From assembly GCF_000499845.2 (NCBI RefSeq), contig NC_023757.2:37533314-37597313 (forward strand): 64,000 bases of DNA, in the 5' to 3' direction. Positions 1 to 11,466 of the stretch are shown piece after piece (position 1 is the stretch's first letter; each line of letters starts with the position of its first letter). Position numbers and translations under genes: made by a program. Source of the stretch: Phaseolus vulgaris (taxonomy: Eukaryota > Streptophyta > Magnoliopsida > Fabales > Fabaceae). The notes beneath the pieces were generated by a model. It saw nothing but the letters and a program-made list of their open reading frames with translations. It did no database searches and was not told the DNA's origin.

Positions 1-3000
1 ATGGCCACCATTCTTCCTTGGTTTTTTAAGTCTTCAATTTATCTTATCATTCTATACTTCGTCCTCGATTACCAGTTATACTTTCTTCAATTATTGTTCT
101 TTACAGGGGTGTGGGGGTAGGACAGGGATCAAGTTCCTATAACTAGTAAATTCATTTACGTGAATTTTGAGTATAATTCTCTATTTGAGTATGATGAGTT
201 TTATACCTTATTGCTTAAATTTCTTTTCAGCTGGTGGCTGGTTTTTTGGCATTTCTTTTGCCTATAGATGATATGGAAAGCACACCGACCAAGGGCTCGA
301 CATAACCTTAAGTCTTTTTTGAGTTTCCCTTATATTTTTTTTTATGGTATTACAAAAGGATTGAACTATGATTTGTTTATCTGCAGTGGTGTTTGGATTA
401 GTTGGGTAATGTCACATATTCAACTTATAAAGTTTCTGTAATTAGTAAATTCATTTAGGTGAATTCTGAGTACAATTTTCTATTTGAAGATGACGAATTT
501 TAAACCTTTTGCATAAATTTCTTTGCACCTTTTCAGTTGGTGGCTGGTTCTCTGGCATTTCTTTTGCCTATGGATGATATGAAAAGCACAATAACCAAGG
601 GGCTCGTCATAACCTAAGTCTTTTTTGAGTTTTCCTTCTTTTTTTCTTTTTTCCTGGTATTGTTCACAGTACATAAGGATTAAACTATGGTTTGTTTATT
701 TGCAGTGGTGTTTGGATTAGATGGGTAACAACGCATATTCATCGTATCAAGTTTCTATAACTAGTAAATTCATTTACGTCAATTTTGACTATAATTTTCT
801 ATTTGAGTATGACGAGGAAAATTACTTCAATTTCTTTTCATTTGACCAAGGGCTCAACATAACCTTAAATCTTTTTTGAGTTTCCCTTATATTTTTTTTA
901 TGGTATTACATAAGGATTGAACTATGATTTGTTTATCTGCAGTGGTGTTTAGATTAGTTGGGTAACGTGCAGATTCATTTTATCAAGTTTCTATAACTAG
1001 TAAATTCATTTACGTGAATTTTGAGTATAATTATCTATTTGAGTATGATGAGTTTTAAACCTGTTGCGTAAATTTCTTTTCAGCTGGTAGCTGGTTTTTT
1101 GGCATTTCTGTTGCTTATGGATGATATGAAAAGCACAACAACCAAGGGCTAGACATAACCTTAAGTCTTTTTTGAGTTTCCCTTCTATTATTTTTTTATG
1201 GTTCTACATAAGGATTGAACTATGATTTGTTTATCTGCAGTGGTGTTTTGGATTAGTTGGGTAAATTTCTTTGCTCCTTTTCAGCTGGAGTTCTCTGGCA
1301 TTTCTTTCTCCTATGGATGATATGAAAAGCAGAAGGACCAAGGGCCTCGACATAACCTATTTTTCTGCTACGGACTATGATTTGTTTATCTGCAGTGGTG
1401 TAACACGTTTCTATACTTCTTCCTTTTATTAAGAGCTTAGTTCGTTTTCTTGATTTTTTTGCTGTATAGGTAGTTCGTTTTCTTGAATTTTTGGGCTATA
1501 CAGAGAAGGCACGGAATGGATGTGAAATGAAGTATTATGTTTTGTTACCTTTAAGTCTTTTTTGAGTTTCCCTTATATTATTTTTTTATGGTTTTACATA
1601 AGGATTGAACTATGATTTGTTTATCTGCAGTGGTGTTTTGGATTAGTTGGGTAACGTTGCATATTCTTCTTATCAAGTTTCTATAATTAGTAAATTCATT
1701 TAGGTCTATATGAGGATGACCGAGTTTTGAACCTTCTGCGTAAATTTTTTTGCACCTTTTCAGTTGGAGTTCTCTGACATTTCTTTCTCCTATGGATGAT
1801 ATGAAAAGCAGAAGGACCAAGGGGCTCGACATAACCTATTTTTCTGCTACGGATTATGATTTGTTTATCTGCAGTGGTGTAACACGTTTCTATACTTCTT
1901 CCTTTTATTAAGAGCTTAGTTCGTTTTCTTGATTTTTTTGCTGTATAGGTAGTTCGTTTTCTTGAATTTTTGGGCTATACAGGGAAGGCACGGAATGGAT
2001 GTGAAATGAAGTATTATGTTTTGTTACCTTTAAGTCTTTTTTGAGTTTCCCTTCTATTATTTTTTTATGGTTTTACATAAGGATTGAACTATGATTTGTT
2101 TATCTGCAGTGGTGTTTTGGATTAGTTGGGTAACGTTGCATATTCTTCTTATCAAGTTTCTATAATTAGTAAATTCATTTAGGTCTATATGAGGATGACG
2201 AGTTTTGAACCTTCTGCGTAAATTTCTTTGCACCTTTTCAGCTGGAGTTCTCTGGCATTTATTTCTCCTATGGATGATATGAAAAGCAGAAGGATCAAGG
2301 GGCTCGACATAACCTAAGTCTTTTTTGAGTTTTATTTCTTCTTTTTTTTCCTGGTATTTATGACAGTACATAAGGATTGAACTATGATTTGTTTATCTGC
2401 AGTGGTGTTTGGATTAGTTGGATAACGACGCATATTCATCTTACAAGTTTCTATAACTAGTAAATTCATTTACGTGAATTTTGAGTATAATTCTCTATTT
2501 GAGTGTGACGAGTTTTAAACCTTTTGCCTATCTGGTATTGATCACGAAAATAAGGATTGGACTATGATTTGTTTATCTGCAGTGGTGTAACACGTCTCTA
2601 TACTTCTTCCTTTTATTAAGAGCTTAGTTCGTTTTCTTGAATTTTTGGGTTGTACAGGGAAGACACACAATGGATGTGAAATGAAGATTATGTTTTGTTA
2701 CCCTTAACTTTTTTATGGGTTTATTCGTGACTGATCATTTGATTTCGTAGTCTAACTTTGTGTTTATGTTCACTCCCCTTCAGCAATTGGAGTTTCTGAG
2801 ATTTGAAACCCTAAAAAGTTTAAAACGGTTGCAGCTCAGGATATCCCAATTCTCTCTATCTATTGTTTAATTTCTCTCTACTTGATCTCCAAGGATTGAA
2901 TTGTGCTCGACTATTTTACCTTAAAGTCCTGCAGCATCTCATGGAGTGTGTTATGAGGCCCTAAGGGTTGAATTGGTGTTTGAATTATTTTCGCCTAATG

Positions 3001-4330
3001 TCCTGCAGAGTATGTTATGAGATTTAAGGGTTGAATTGTGATTTGTTTCCTGTTTGGATGATTTGCATAGTGTCCTGCATCCTATGGAATATGTATGGTT
3101 TTCGCACGGTCATCGCGAGTATGTTATGGCCACCATCTTCCTTGGTTATTTAAGTCTTCAATTTATCTTATCGTTCTATAGTTCATCCTTGATTACCAGT
3201 TATACTTTGTTGAATTATTGTTCTTCACAGGGATGTGTGGGGGTAGGACAGGGATGTGTGGGTAGGACTTTCCTCGTGGTTGGTTGAAAATGATGGATGA
3301 GTCATGCTTGACGGTATGAAAAACACAATGACAAAGGGCTCGACATAACCTAAGTCTTTTTTGAGTTTTCCTTATATTTTTTCTTTTTCCTGTTATTGAT
3401 CACAGTACATAAGGATATGATTTGTTTATCTGCAGTGGTGTTTGGATTGGTTACGATGCATATTCATCTTACAAGTGGTGGCTGGTTTTTTGGCATTTCT
3501 TTTACCTATGGATTATATGAAAAGCACAACGACCAAGCATTTCTATTATTTTTATGGTATTACATAAGGATTGAACTATGATTTGTTTATATGCAGTGGT
3601 GTTTGGATTAGTTGTGTAACGTCTATGTTCATCGAATCAAGTTTCTGTAATTAGTAAATTCATTTAGGTGAATTCTGAGTATAATTCTCTATTTGAGGAT
3701 GACGAGTTTTATCCTTTTGCATAAATTTCTTCTCACCTTTTCAGTTGGTGGCTGGTTCTCTGGCATTTCTTTTGGCTATGGATGATATGAAAAGCACAAC
3801 GACCAAGGGGCTCGACATAACCTTCAAGTCTTTTTTGAGTTTTCCTTCTATTTTTCTTTATCCCGGTATTGATCACAATACATAAGGATATGATTTGTTT
3901 ATCTGCAGTGGTGCTTGGATTAGTTGGGTAACGTAGCATATTCATCTTATCAAATTTCTATAATTAGTAAATTCATTTAGGTGAATTCTGAGTATAATTC
4001 TCTATTTGAGGATGAAGAGTTTTGAACCTTTCGCATAAATTTTTTTTCACCTTTTCAGCTGGTGGCTGGTTCTCTGGCTTTTTTTTTGCCTATGGTGATA
4101 TGAAGAGAACAACGACCAAGGGCTCAACATAACCTAAGTCTTTTTTTAGTTTTGCTTCTATTATTTATATTTTCTGGTATTGATCACCTACCACAAGGAT
4201 TGTAATATGTTTTTTTTTATCTGCAGTGGTGTTTGTGTAACGTCGCATATTCATCTTATCAACTTTCTATACTTCCTCCCTCTTATTAGCGATTATCTTT
4301 TCCTTCAATTTTTGGACTGTACAGGGTTTA
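1..4330. repeat. Degenerate cassette array, 14 copies of a CTGCAG-TGGTG core
   Basis: About 4.3 kb of diverged cassettes. Each has a TGATTTGTTTATCTGCAG core followed by TGGTGTTTGGATTAGTTGGG, then a stretch beginning GTAAATTCATTTA, a TTTTCAGCTGGTGGCTGG segment and a GATGATATGAAAAGCA segment. I count 14 cores, at about 381, 701, 938, 1235, 1390, 1625, 1869, 2104, 2397, 2577, 3430, 3591, 3903 and 4221, mostly 160-320 bp apart. A related cassette recurs once at about 22,210-22,510. Both TTTTCAG and TATCTGCAG look like plant 3' splice sites. No continuous reading frame is conserved between copies, so I do not call a gene. Confidence 0.85.
1286..2243. repeat. 479-bp tandem duplication, two copies
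   Basis: Copy 1 (about 1286-1764) and copy 2 (about 1765-2243) are nearly identical at a period of 478-479 bp; for example the GATGATATGAAAAGCAGAAG segment lies at 1316, 1795 and 2273 (third copy partial). It sits inside the cassette array and is younger than the surrounding diverged cassettes. The related frames at 1578-1832 and 2057-2371 on the minus strand are by-products of this duplication, not genes. Confidence 0.85.
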
Positions 4331-6317
4331 TCGTTTCCTTCAGTTAAATTCGGTTTTCGTGTTCATTCCTTTTCAGCAAGTCCCGAGTCTGAGATTTCTT
4401 TTGGCGGTTGAGGAACTAGAGTTTAGAATGGTTGCACATCAGGATATCCTAATTTCTCAATGAGTGTATCCTCTATTATTTTATTTAATCTCAGCAGCGG
4501 TGTTTAGATGATTTTTGCTTATTGTACTTCATCTCATGAGTGTGTTAGGAGGGCGACAGTGTCTCCCTTAATTTTTTGATTTATCTAATCATCCGTTATA
4601 GATTTGTTGTATTATTGTTCTTTAGGGATGTGTGGGCTTATAGTTTTGTTGAATTATTGTTCTTTACAGGGATGTGTTGGGTAGGACGTGGAAACCATGT
4701 CGGGATATTTCTTGAACTGTGAATCATTCGTTTTTTTTCCTACTCTTACACTAGTTTTTTCTATTGCATTAGTTTGTATTTGGCCAACCTTGTTGGTTCG
4801 ATTTTTATTTTTTCTTCTTAGGCATAACCAAATAAATATTGGAGGGCTAATGAATGTCCTATTTTAACATATGATCACGACAAATGGTCTCTTGGCAGCT
4901 TGATTTTATGATCCGTGTCTCTATGCACTGTGACCTTAGGCACTTTGGTGGTCTCAGGCCTAGATAAATTGAAAAGAAGTATCTTGGAGTCATTCCCTTC
5001 ATTTTAGTAGTGGTAATTAGCAAGAGCTCAGGACTATTTGGCTCCAATTTTTTTATTACAAAACTTTATTTTGTCTTAGTTTTCTTTTTTTGACAAATGA
5101 ATTTTCGGAAACAGTGAATGGAGGTCCAGTGAAACTTTAGGTTTTATTATCTTTGCATTCATTATTATTTTCTTTGCGGTTATTCTTTTGGCTAACCTTG
5201 TGGCTAAACATGTAGAGTGGCAGTTCTTGTAAACAGGCACTATATGAGTATGATAGGCTTTGACATTTGTTTTGTTGTGCCTTCGATTATCTTCTTCTAC
5301 TTGGGTTGCAGTGACTTACTATGAGCGGTTCCCATGGTTTTCAATTTTTGAATTTACCTTAACTTTTCTTTACTCTGTCATGTCATGCTTTTAAGAAAAT
5401 TAGTTTTCTCAAATCCCCATGCTTCTGGTTGAGCTTTTACAGGAAAACTATAGATATATGGGGCAGGTTTCGGAAATAATTATTGGACTTTACAGGGAAT
5501 TCATGGGCTACCCAAAATGAGGTGTGAATTATGTGATATGTGAAGCTCAATGTTTTTATTAACGGTACATTGTAGTATCTGAATTAATTTTTAACTGGCT
5601 CAACTTGTTGGTTTGATTATAATCTTGGTTGTATTTTGATGGTGTATGGTTCATAAGTGGCATTGTGAGCATGGGACAAGTGCGGTTGGACTTTATTTTT
5701 TGATTTGATAGTTTGCTTCTTGGTTTGAAAAGTTTAGGATTTAGGGTTTATTTGACGCCTTTTGGATAATCCTCTGATATAGGTCTTTGGCTCTTTATTA
5801 GTTTTCCAAACCTTTGATTCATTATTCTTGATGAGTAAGCATATGGGTTGAGTTGTTGAGGTATGAATTTGTTTGAAATTGTTTCATGTCCCTGGAGTCT
5901 TATTTTGACTGACAGCAATGTCTCTTACTATGAATGACAGTAATCTCTGAGCCTATTATGTGTATGGAAATTTTTGAAGTCAGTATAATAATATCTCACA
6001 ACTTTGGTCACATTTCTATTTTACATATAAATTATTAACAAAGGGAGGAGATAAAACAAGTTGTTATGTAGTAGTAGAATCTATTTCTCTTTGAAATTAT
6101 TGTTAAGGACCTACGAGTCAAGTTTTTATATTTAATTTTTTTCCTATACCAGTCAATGATATAACTCAGCCGTGAATCTTGATCATTCCTTTCTATATAT
6201 ATACCCAATATCTGTTTTGTTGGTATTGCTTCAGTTATTGTTGTGATTCTTTACAAGGTTTTGTGGAATTACATGATGTTTGTGTCGTGGGATAGAAGAA
6301 TTATTAAGAATTATTAG
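4331..6317. other. Intron-like repeat DNA, end of locus unit 0
   Basis: T-rich DNA with no supportable gene. The stretch about 4,560-5,300 is a diverged copy of 13,850-15,000 (shared features include a CAGGACTATTTGG segment and a GTGAAACTTTAGG segment). The last 110 bp (6,211-6,317) repeat the segment at 8,405-8,501 that ends TTAAGAATTATTAGTAA. After 6,317 the sequence switches abruptly to the AT-rich block that begins each locus unit. Confidence 0.6.
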
Positions 6318-8086
6318 TAAACCGCTTCATGAAATTTGATATTAGTTTTTTTTTTTCCTTTTTAAAATGCAGAGGTTTCAATATTCATCAAATTAAATGC
6401 ATTAGTCAAATGTTAAATGCAATAGTCACATGGTTTTTATAATAAAATTTAAATATAATAATAATATTATATGTATATATATATTATTTTTTATTATTGG
6501 CCTTTTTGTAATAAAATTTAAATATAATAATAATATTGTATATATATATATTATTTTTTAAATTAAAATAATAACTATGTGTCTATTTTTTTATTCATAT
6601 TTTATTATATGTGTCATGAGAATAATATTATGAAATTATTTATTTAATTCATCTATAAATAAGAAAAAAATTATTTTAATAAACAAAACAAAAGTTTATT
6701 CAAAATTTATATTTAATTTTTCATTAATTAAAAAAAAATCTTATGTGGATTGGTTCGTGATTAGCTAGCATGCGAGGCGGGCCAATAAAAGCCATCTGTA
6801 TATTTTATGCAGGACAAACCAACCTAGCTACATTTTGTGAGTCAAATTTGAGTCTGATGAACCTGCATTGCCATCCATACCCATTATTCTCATGTTATCC
6901 TAAGGATGAACAACTCTAATACCATAAATGTAACACTACACTTATTATAAAATTTATTATAATCTAATATTAGTAGAATAAACTATTCAAAAACTATATA
7001 AATTATACATGGATTTATATATAAAAAGATATTTAATCCATTTCTAATTAGGCTAAAATATTCCTGCTCAAGCTTGAAAAAAAAACTTATTTTTTATTTT
7101 TTCTTCTTGTCTCATAAGTGAATCGGATTCTTTAGCAAAAAAATCTTTGCTTACTAAAAACATGTTTGAGTGCATGATTATTTTTGCTTGAGAAAAATAT
7201 CAAAAAAATTAACTATTGCAATAATATATAGTCATTTTTAAAGTTGTACCTTAAAATCAATTCAAATTTAAACATTAAAAAAATATATTCAACAACACGC
7301 ATCAAAATATGATCACATCACTCTTTAATTTAGATTATTTTGCTAAGATTTTTTTTTATGTGAAATTCTTTATTGTAAGAAAAAATCTACCTCAAACAAA
7401 AGAATCACTCAAAATTTAAAGACCTAAAACAAAATATCTAAACTTAATTAAATTTTAATATAAGATTATCAATTTGGCAACTAATTTTACCAAGATGGAT
7501 GACAAAATTATAAAAAAATGAAAAAATAATGAAAAAATTGAGAATATTTAGGATAAATAAGAACTTATCTAGATAAAAATAATTTCTAACTCTTTAGCTA
7601 TTGTAGGTGTTATCAAAATTTGAAGCTATTGTAGGATGTCATCAAAATTTGAAATAAATGAAGTGTGAAAAAAGAAAAGTATAAAGAAAGGAATGAAGAA
7701 AGAAAAGAAAGAAAGAATATTAGGATATAACCTTCTTATCTTCTCTTCCATATCTAAAGTGGAATTATCGTATAAGAAATCTTAAAAAAATTGACTATAT
7801 TTATATTTCTATTGAAATTGTTTTATTTGAGAATTTAAAATTTTAACAGACTTTCCTAAAAAAGTATATTTTCTGAATTATATTCTAAATTATAATTGAA
7901 TTGTGTATATAATTTTGTAGTTGCAATAAATAAAAAATATTATAATAAAAGAGATCAAACAAATTCTTATTAATTTTTATGTAATAGAATTTTTATATTA
8001 ATTCGAAACAAATTTTATAAAATGGGTTTGAATTAACAAGTCACATCAGTGTTAACTTAAAAATGTAATAAACTATTTATTATATT
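6318..8086. other. AT-rich spacer at start of locus unit 1
   Basis: Very AT-rich and free of genes. It begins with a CTTCATGAAATTTGATA segment also found at 44,246 and 63,655, and runs in parallel with 44,246-45,663 and 47,726-48,715. Within it, about 6,740-6,890 carries a more GC-rich patch (GCATGCGAGGCGGGCCAATA) ending in CCTGCATTGCCATCCATACC, which resembles the terminus of an hAT-type element, but I could not define its other end here. The A/G-rich tract at 7,660-7,735 is the pre-insertion state of the solo LTR at 45,664. Confidence 0.7.
6441..6570. repeat. 69-bp tandem duplication in AT-rich spacer
   Basis: The AATAAAATTTAAATATAATA segment and the following TA-rich tract occur at 6441 and again at 6510, period 69 bp. 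The paralogous spacers at about 44,355 and 63,770 have a single copy, so the duplication arose in this unit only. Confidence 0.8.
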
Positions 8087-8140
8087 ATATACTTTCCCGC
8101 TAAGTGAGTTGGCGCCCAAAATCCTCTCTTATATATAAAG
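8087..8140 (+). promoter_or_regulatory. E2F-like/TATA promoter, copy 1
   Basis: TTTCCCGC at 8093-8100 matches the plant E2F/DP consensus (TTTSSCGC). TTGGCGCCC at 8109-8117 is a second E2F-like site. TATATATAA at 8130-8138 is a good TATA box, about 60 bp upstream of an ATG at 8201. In plants this pairing is typical of S-phase genes, but here function is inferred from motifs only. The same segment is repeated with almost no change at 48,712-48,765, and the near-identity of the two locus units begins at this promoter. Confidence 0.6.
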
Positions 8141-8200
8141 ACAGTAACAGTGAACCAAAGAAACACAACAAAACTAAATTTATAATTTTCTCTCCCTTCA

Positions 8201-8338
8201 ATGGCTTCCGAGAACATTCGCCGGAACGATGAGGTGATGACAGCGCTCAAACTCCATTCCAACTCTCCAATTTCAAGCGTCAAATGTACTCTTCTCTCTT
8301 CTGTAACTTACCATCTTTTTGGAAATCTCCAGAGTTGA
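8201..8338 (+). CDS. Putative 45-codon frame / first exon, unknown product
   Basis: The ATG has a plausible plant start context (TTCAATGGC) and follows the TATA box by about 60 bp with a short CT-rich leader. The frame begins MASENIRRNDEVMTALKLHS and ends at a TGA at 8336. Local base composition is more balanced than its surroundings. Possible splice donors (AAATGTACTC near 8283, TCTGTAACTT near 8301) mean this may be only exon 1 of a longer or former gene. I do not recognise the protein. In the second locus unit about 80 bp including this start codon are missing, so that copy cannot make it. It could equally be a gene fragment carried by the repeat. Confidence 0.35.
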   Translation: MASENIRRNDEVMTALKLHSNSPISSVKCTLLSSVTYHLFGNLQS

Positions 8339-8374
8339 AACCAAATCCTACAGCGTGAAACTGAAACCCCGATT

Positions 8375-8505
8375 GAAATATTATGTTTTGGTCAATATCC
8401 AAGATCAGTTTGTTGGTATTGCTTTGATGATTCTCAATAAGGTTTTGTGGAATTACATGATGTTTGCGTCGTGGGATAGAAGAGTTATTAAGAATTATTA
8501 GTAAG
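8375..8505 (+). other. Conserved segment ending TTAAGAATTATTAGTAA
   Basis: This segment, containing GGTTTTGTGGAATTACATGA, occurs at 6,211-6,317, here, at 13,410-13,505 (diverged) and at 48,921-49,051 (identical by eye). It lies in a 60-codon frame (8319-8501) that has no ATG at its head, so I treat it as a repeated noncoding or ex-exon segment. It marks the boundary between the promoter-proximal part of the locus unit and the intron-like mosaic. Confidence 0.5.
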
Positions 8506-10058
8506 TGATCAATGTGCTTTTATCGGATTGTGATTCATTTACGCCGAATGTGATTCTTTGTGATGATGGCGAGTTTTAAATCTTTTTTGTCTATGGATGA
8601 AATGAAAAACATAATAGTTCAGAAAGGCCAATTGATCCAGGTGTTGCATAGCATTGAGCCTGGTATGACTTTCTCTTTGGCTTTTCATTCTTGAATTTAT
8701 GGATTCATCTTCTCTAGTTTCTATAGCTTCTATTAAGAGCGCCTAGTAGGACTTTCTCTATTGGCTTTTCTTTCTTGAATTCATCTTGTCTAGTTTCTAT
8801 AACTTCTATTAAGGGTGTCAATGGTTTTCTTTAATTCTTGGGCTTTACAACTAACACAACCAATGAATCATTTGAAGGTATTTGAGTAATTTTGGACTTT
8901 GTCACCAACCATATGGGTTGAACTGTGAACTGGTTTCTCTACTGTAATATTTGGAAGTGTTTCTTGGAATCTTTCCGTGTTGTGTCGAGCCTATGAGCGG
9001 CTCCCTTGGTTTTGAAATTTTGAATTTACCTTAACCTTTCTATACTATGTCATATCATCTCTTTAAAAGAGGTTAGCTTTCTCGAATCCCCATGATTCTT
9101 GTTCGGCTTTTATTGGAAGGCAATATAAATGTGGGCTGGTATCAGAAACAGTGAATGGCGGTCCAGTGAAACTTTAGGTTTTATTATCTTTGCGGTTATT
9201 CTTTTGGCTAAACTTGAGGAGTGGGGTTCTTGTAGACAGGCACTATATGACTATGAGAGGCTTTGACATTTGTGTTTGTGTCTTCGACTTTGATTATCTT
9301 CTTCTACATGTTGCAGTGACTTTCTACATGTTGCACTGACTTACTATGGATGTCTGTTGGATTGTGGAGGCAATTGCCGTAGATTATTGGACTTGTGAAG
9401 CTTTAGGTTTTATTATGTTTCCATTCACTATCTTATGTGCTTGATTTGAAATGGCTATATTCTCTCTTATTGGTTGAATAGTAGGAAGCTACACGTGTCA
9501 GTCACTGTGTGTCTAAGCTAGGGCGATTCTTAATTATGCTTATCCTTGATCTCATGATCCCAACTATCTTCCAAAATGAGAATGTTCTCCATAATGACAG
9601 TAATATTTAGTTATATTTCCAATATGAGAATGAAAAACTATCTCTCAAGGCTATGAGTGACCTATTCCAAAAGGAAAGCTCCAACATGAGAGCTCTATTT
9701 ACTTCTTCCGGGTTGGGGTCTCAGTATTTGTGATAGGATATGGAAGCAGACTGTATCTTATTTCTAACTATATTTCTCAATCTTAGTCCCTTGCTGATTT
9801 TGGTCTTTATTATTTAATGTTTTTGGACTTGATCACCTAACATATGGGCTGAACTGTTGTTTATCTACAATAGTATTTCAAAGTGTTTTTGTAATCTTCT
9901 TCGTGCTCTTGGTTTTGAATTTGTGGCTTCCCTTGATATTTGTGAATTTTCTTATTGTTTCTGTACTTTGTCATGTCATCTTTTTAAGAAGATTAGTTTT
10001 CTCAAATTGCCACGAGTCTTCTTGAGCTTTGCCACCAGTTAAACTTTAGGTTTTATTA

Positions 10059-10098
10059 ACTTTGCATTTATGATGCTGATAAAAAACATCTTTGCATT
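10059..10098 (+). mobile_element. Ultrashort LINE 3' tail with flanking duplication (1)
   Basis: GATGCTGATAAAAAA sits between CTTTGCATT and TCTTTGCATT. Empty versions of the same module (10,634, 15,830, 19,183, 26,851) read straight through with a single TCTTTGCATT. The inserted piece matches the 3' end of the LINE at 41,785 (TTATTGCTGATAAAAAAAAA). Confidence 0.5.
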
Positions 10099-10207
10099 CA
10101 TTATTTTCTTTGCTGTTATTCTTTTTGCTACTCTTGTGGAGTCGGAGTTCTTGTAATTGGGCCTTTGACTTTGATGATTTGATTATCTTCTACTTGTGTT
10201 GTACTGA

Positions 10208-10577
10208 ACTTTGAGCTTTGCCATGAGACTTCTTGAGCTTTGCCATGAGTCTTCGTGTGCTGCCATGAGTTTTTGTGAGCTGCCACGAGTCTTCTTGTGC
10301 TTTGCCATGAGTCTTTGTGAGCTGCCATGAGTATTCTTGAGCTTTGCCATGAGTCTTCTTGTGCTTTGCCATGAGTCTTCTTGTGCTTTGCCATGAGTCA
10401 TCTTGAGCTTTGCCATGAGTCATCTTGAGCTTTGCCATGAGTCATCTTGAGCTTTGCCATGAGACTTCTTGAGCTTTGTCATGAGTCTTCGTGAGCTTTG
10501 CCATGAGTCTTCTTAAGCTTTGCCATGAGTCTTCTTGAGCTTTGCCATGAATCTTCTTGAGCTTTTACATGAAGGAT
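10208..10577. repeat. 22/20-bp minisatellite, about 17 units
   Basis: Tandem units share the core TTGAGCTTTGCCATGAG. Twelve are 22 bp; three are 20 bp and have GCTGCC instead of GCTTTGCC; the first and last are partial or diverged. Neither length is a multiple of three, yet the minus strand has no stop in any of the three frames over most of the array, which yields the overlapping 77-88-codon frames between 10,128 and 10,438. The paralogous array at 50,754 has 16 units. I regard the frames as a by-product of stop-free repeat sequence. Confidence 0.9.
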
Positions 10578-10757
10578 GTAGGATTCAGGTTTTGGAAACA
10601 TTGGATGGAGATACAGTTAAAGTTTAGGTTTTATTATCTTTGCATTCATTATTTTCGTTGTTGTTATTCTTTTTGCTACTCTTGTGGAGTGAGAGTTCTT
10701 GTAATTGGGCCTTTGACTTTGATGATTTGATTATCTTCTACTTGTGTTGTAGTGAAC

Positions 10758-10838
10758 TTTGAGCTTTGCCATGAGTCTTCTTGAGCTTTGCCATGAGACT
10801 TGTTGAGCTTTGCCATGAATCTTCTTGAGCTTTTACAT
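10758..10838. repeat. Short 22-bp minisatellite, 3-4 units
   Basis: A small satellite of the array at 10,208, with the same core, placed at the same position of the next sub-module (after TTGTAGTGAACTTTGAGCTT). Its counterpart at 51,280-51,362 differs at several positions. Confidence 0.8.
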
Positions 10839-10904
10839 GAAGGATGTAGGGGTCAGGTTTTGGAAACAGCGGATGAAGATACAGTTAAAGTTTAGGTTTT
10901 ATTA

Positions 10905-10943
10905 TCTTTGCATTTATTATGCTGATAAAAAAAATTTTGCATT
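10905..10943 (+). mobile_element. Ultrashort LINE 3' tail with flanking duplication (2)
   Basis: TATTATGCTGATAAAAAAAA lies between two copies of the TCTTTGCATT target, the second slightly altered. It occupies the same position as the insertions at 18,395, 18,867 and 51,428, so it was probably inserted once and then copied with the module. Confidence 0.5.
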
Positions 10944-11404
10944 CATTATTTTCTTTGCTGTTATTCTTTTTGCTACTCTTGTGGAGTGGGAGTTCTTGTA
11001 ATTGGGGCTTTGATTTTGATGATCTGATTATCTTTTTATACTTGTGTTGGAATGAACACTTACCATGGATGTTTGTTACATATTGTGAAGCTTCAGGTTT
11101 TATTACTTTTCTACTCACTATTTTTCTTATTTGCTCGATTTGGAATGTCTACAATTTCTCTTATTGGCTGGATAGTTGGAAGGTATTTCATTGTATGTAT
11201 CTTAGCAAGAGTGCTACGTTTAGGTCCTCCATTATCTACCGTTATTGATTATAGTTTTCTTGAATTCATTGGGCTTACAGGAAAGCTAAGCAATGAAGTG
11301 TGGTGTAGGATGTAAAAATGGTGGGTCGAAATTCTGTGGTGAAGCTAAATGTTTCTTTCACCAGGACATTGTTGTGTTCATCTGATTTAATTTTTAGCTG
11401 GCTC

Positions 11405-11466
11405 AACTTGTCGGTTTGATTATAATCTTGGTTGTAACTTGTTGGTTTGATTATAATCTTGGTTGT
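11405..11466. repeat. 31-bp tandem duplication
   Basis: AACTTGTCGGTTTGATTATA and the following bases occur at 11,405 and again at 11,436 with one mismatch. The module copy at about 16,290-16,330 has one copy; the copy at about 51,930-51,990 has two, so the duplication predates the copying of unit 1 into unit 2. Confidence 0.8.

Noticed and set aside
1..6317. C/D-box snoRNA cluster (recurrent GGATGATATGAAAAGC)
   Set aside because: No consistent D box (CTGA) or terminal stem at a suitable distance in the cassettes.
8319..8501. 60-codon frame identical in both units as a conserved small protein
   Set aside because: It has no ATG at its head (TTG), and identity is explained by the recent near-identical tract; the older copies at 6,211 and 13,410 do not keep the frame.
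10128..10438. Overlapping minus-strand frames of 77-88 codons as a repeat protein
   Set aside because: They follow from a stop-free 22-bp repeat; frame is not maintained because the unit is not a multiple of three, and most have no conserved start.
10208..10577. Possible CRISPR-like array
   Set aside because: Repeats are directly adjacent without unique spacers, and the context is a plant nuclear genome.
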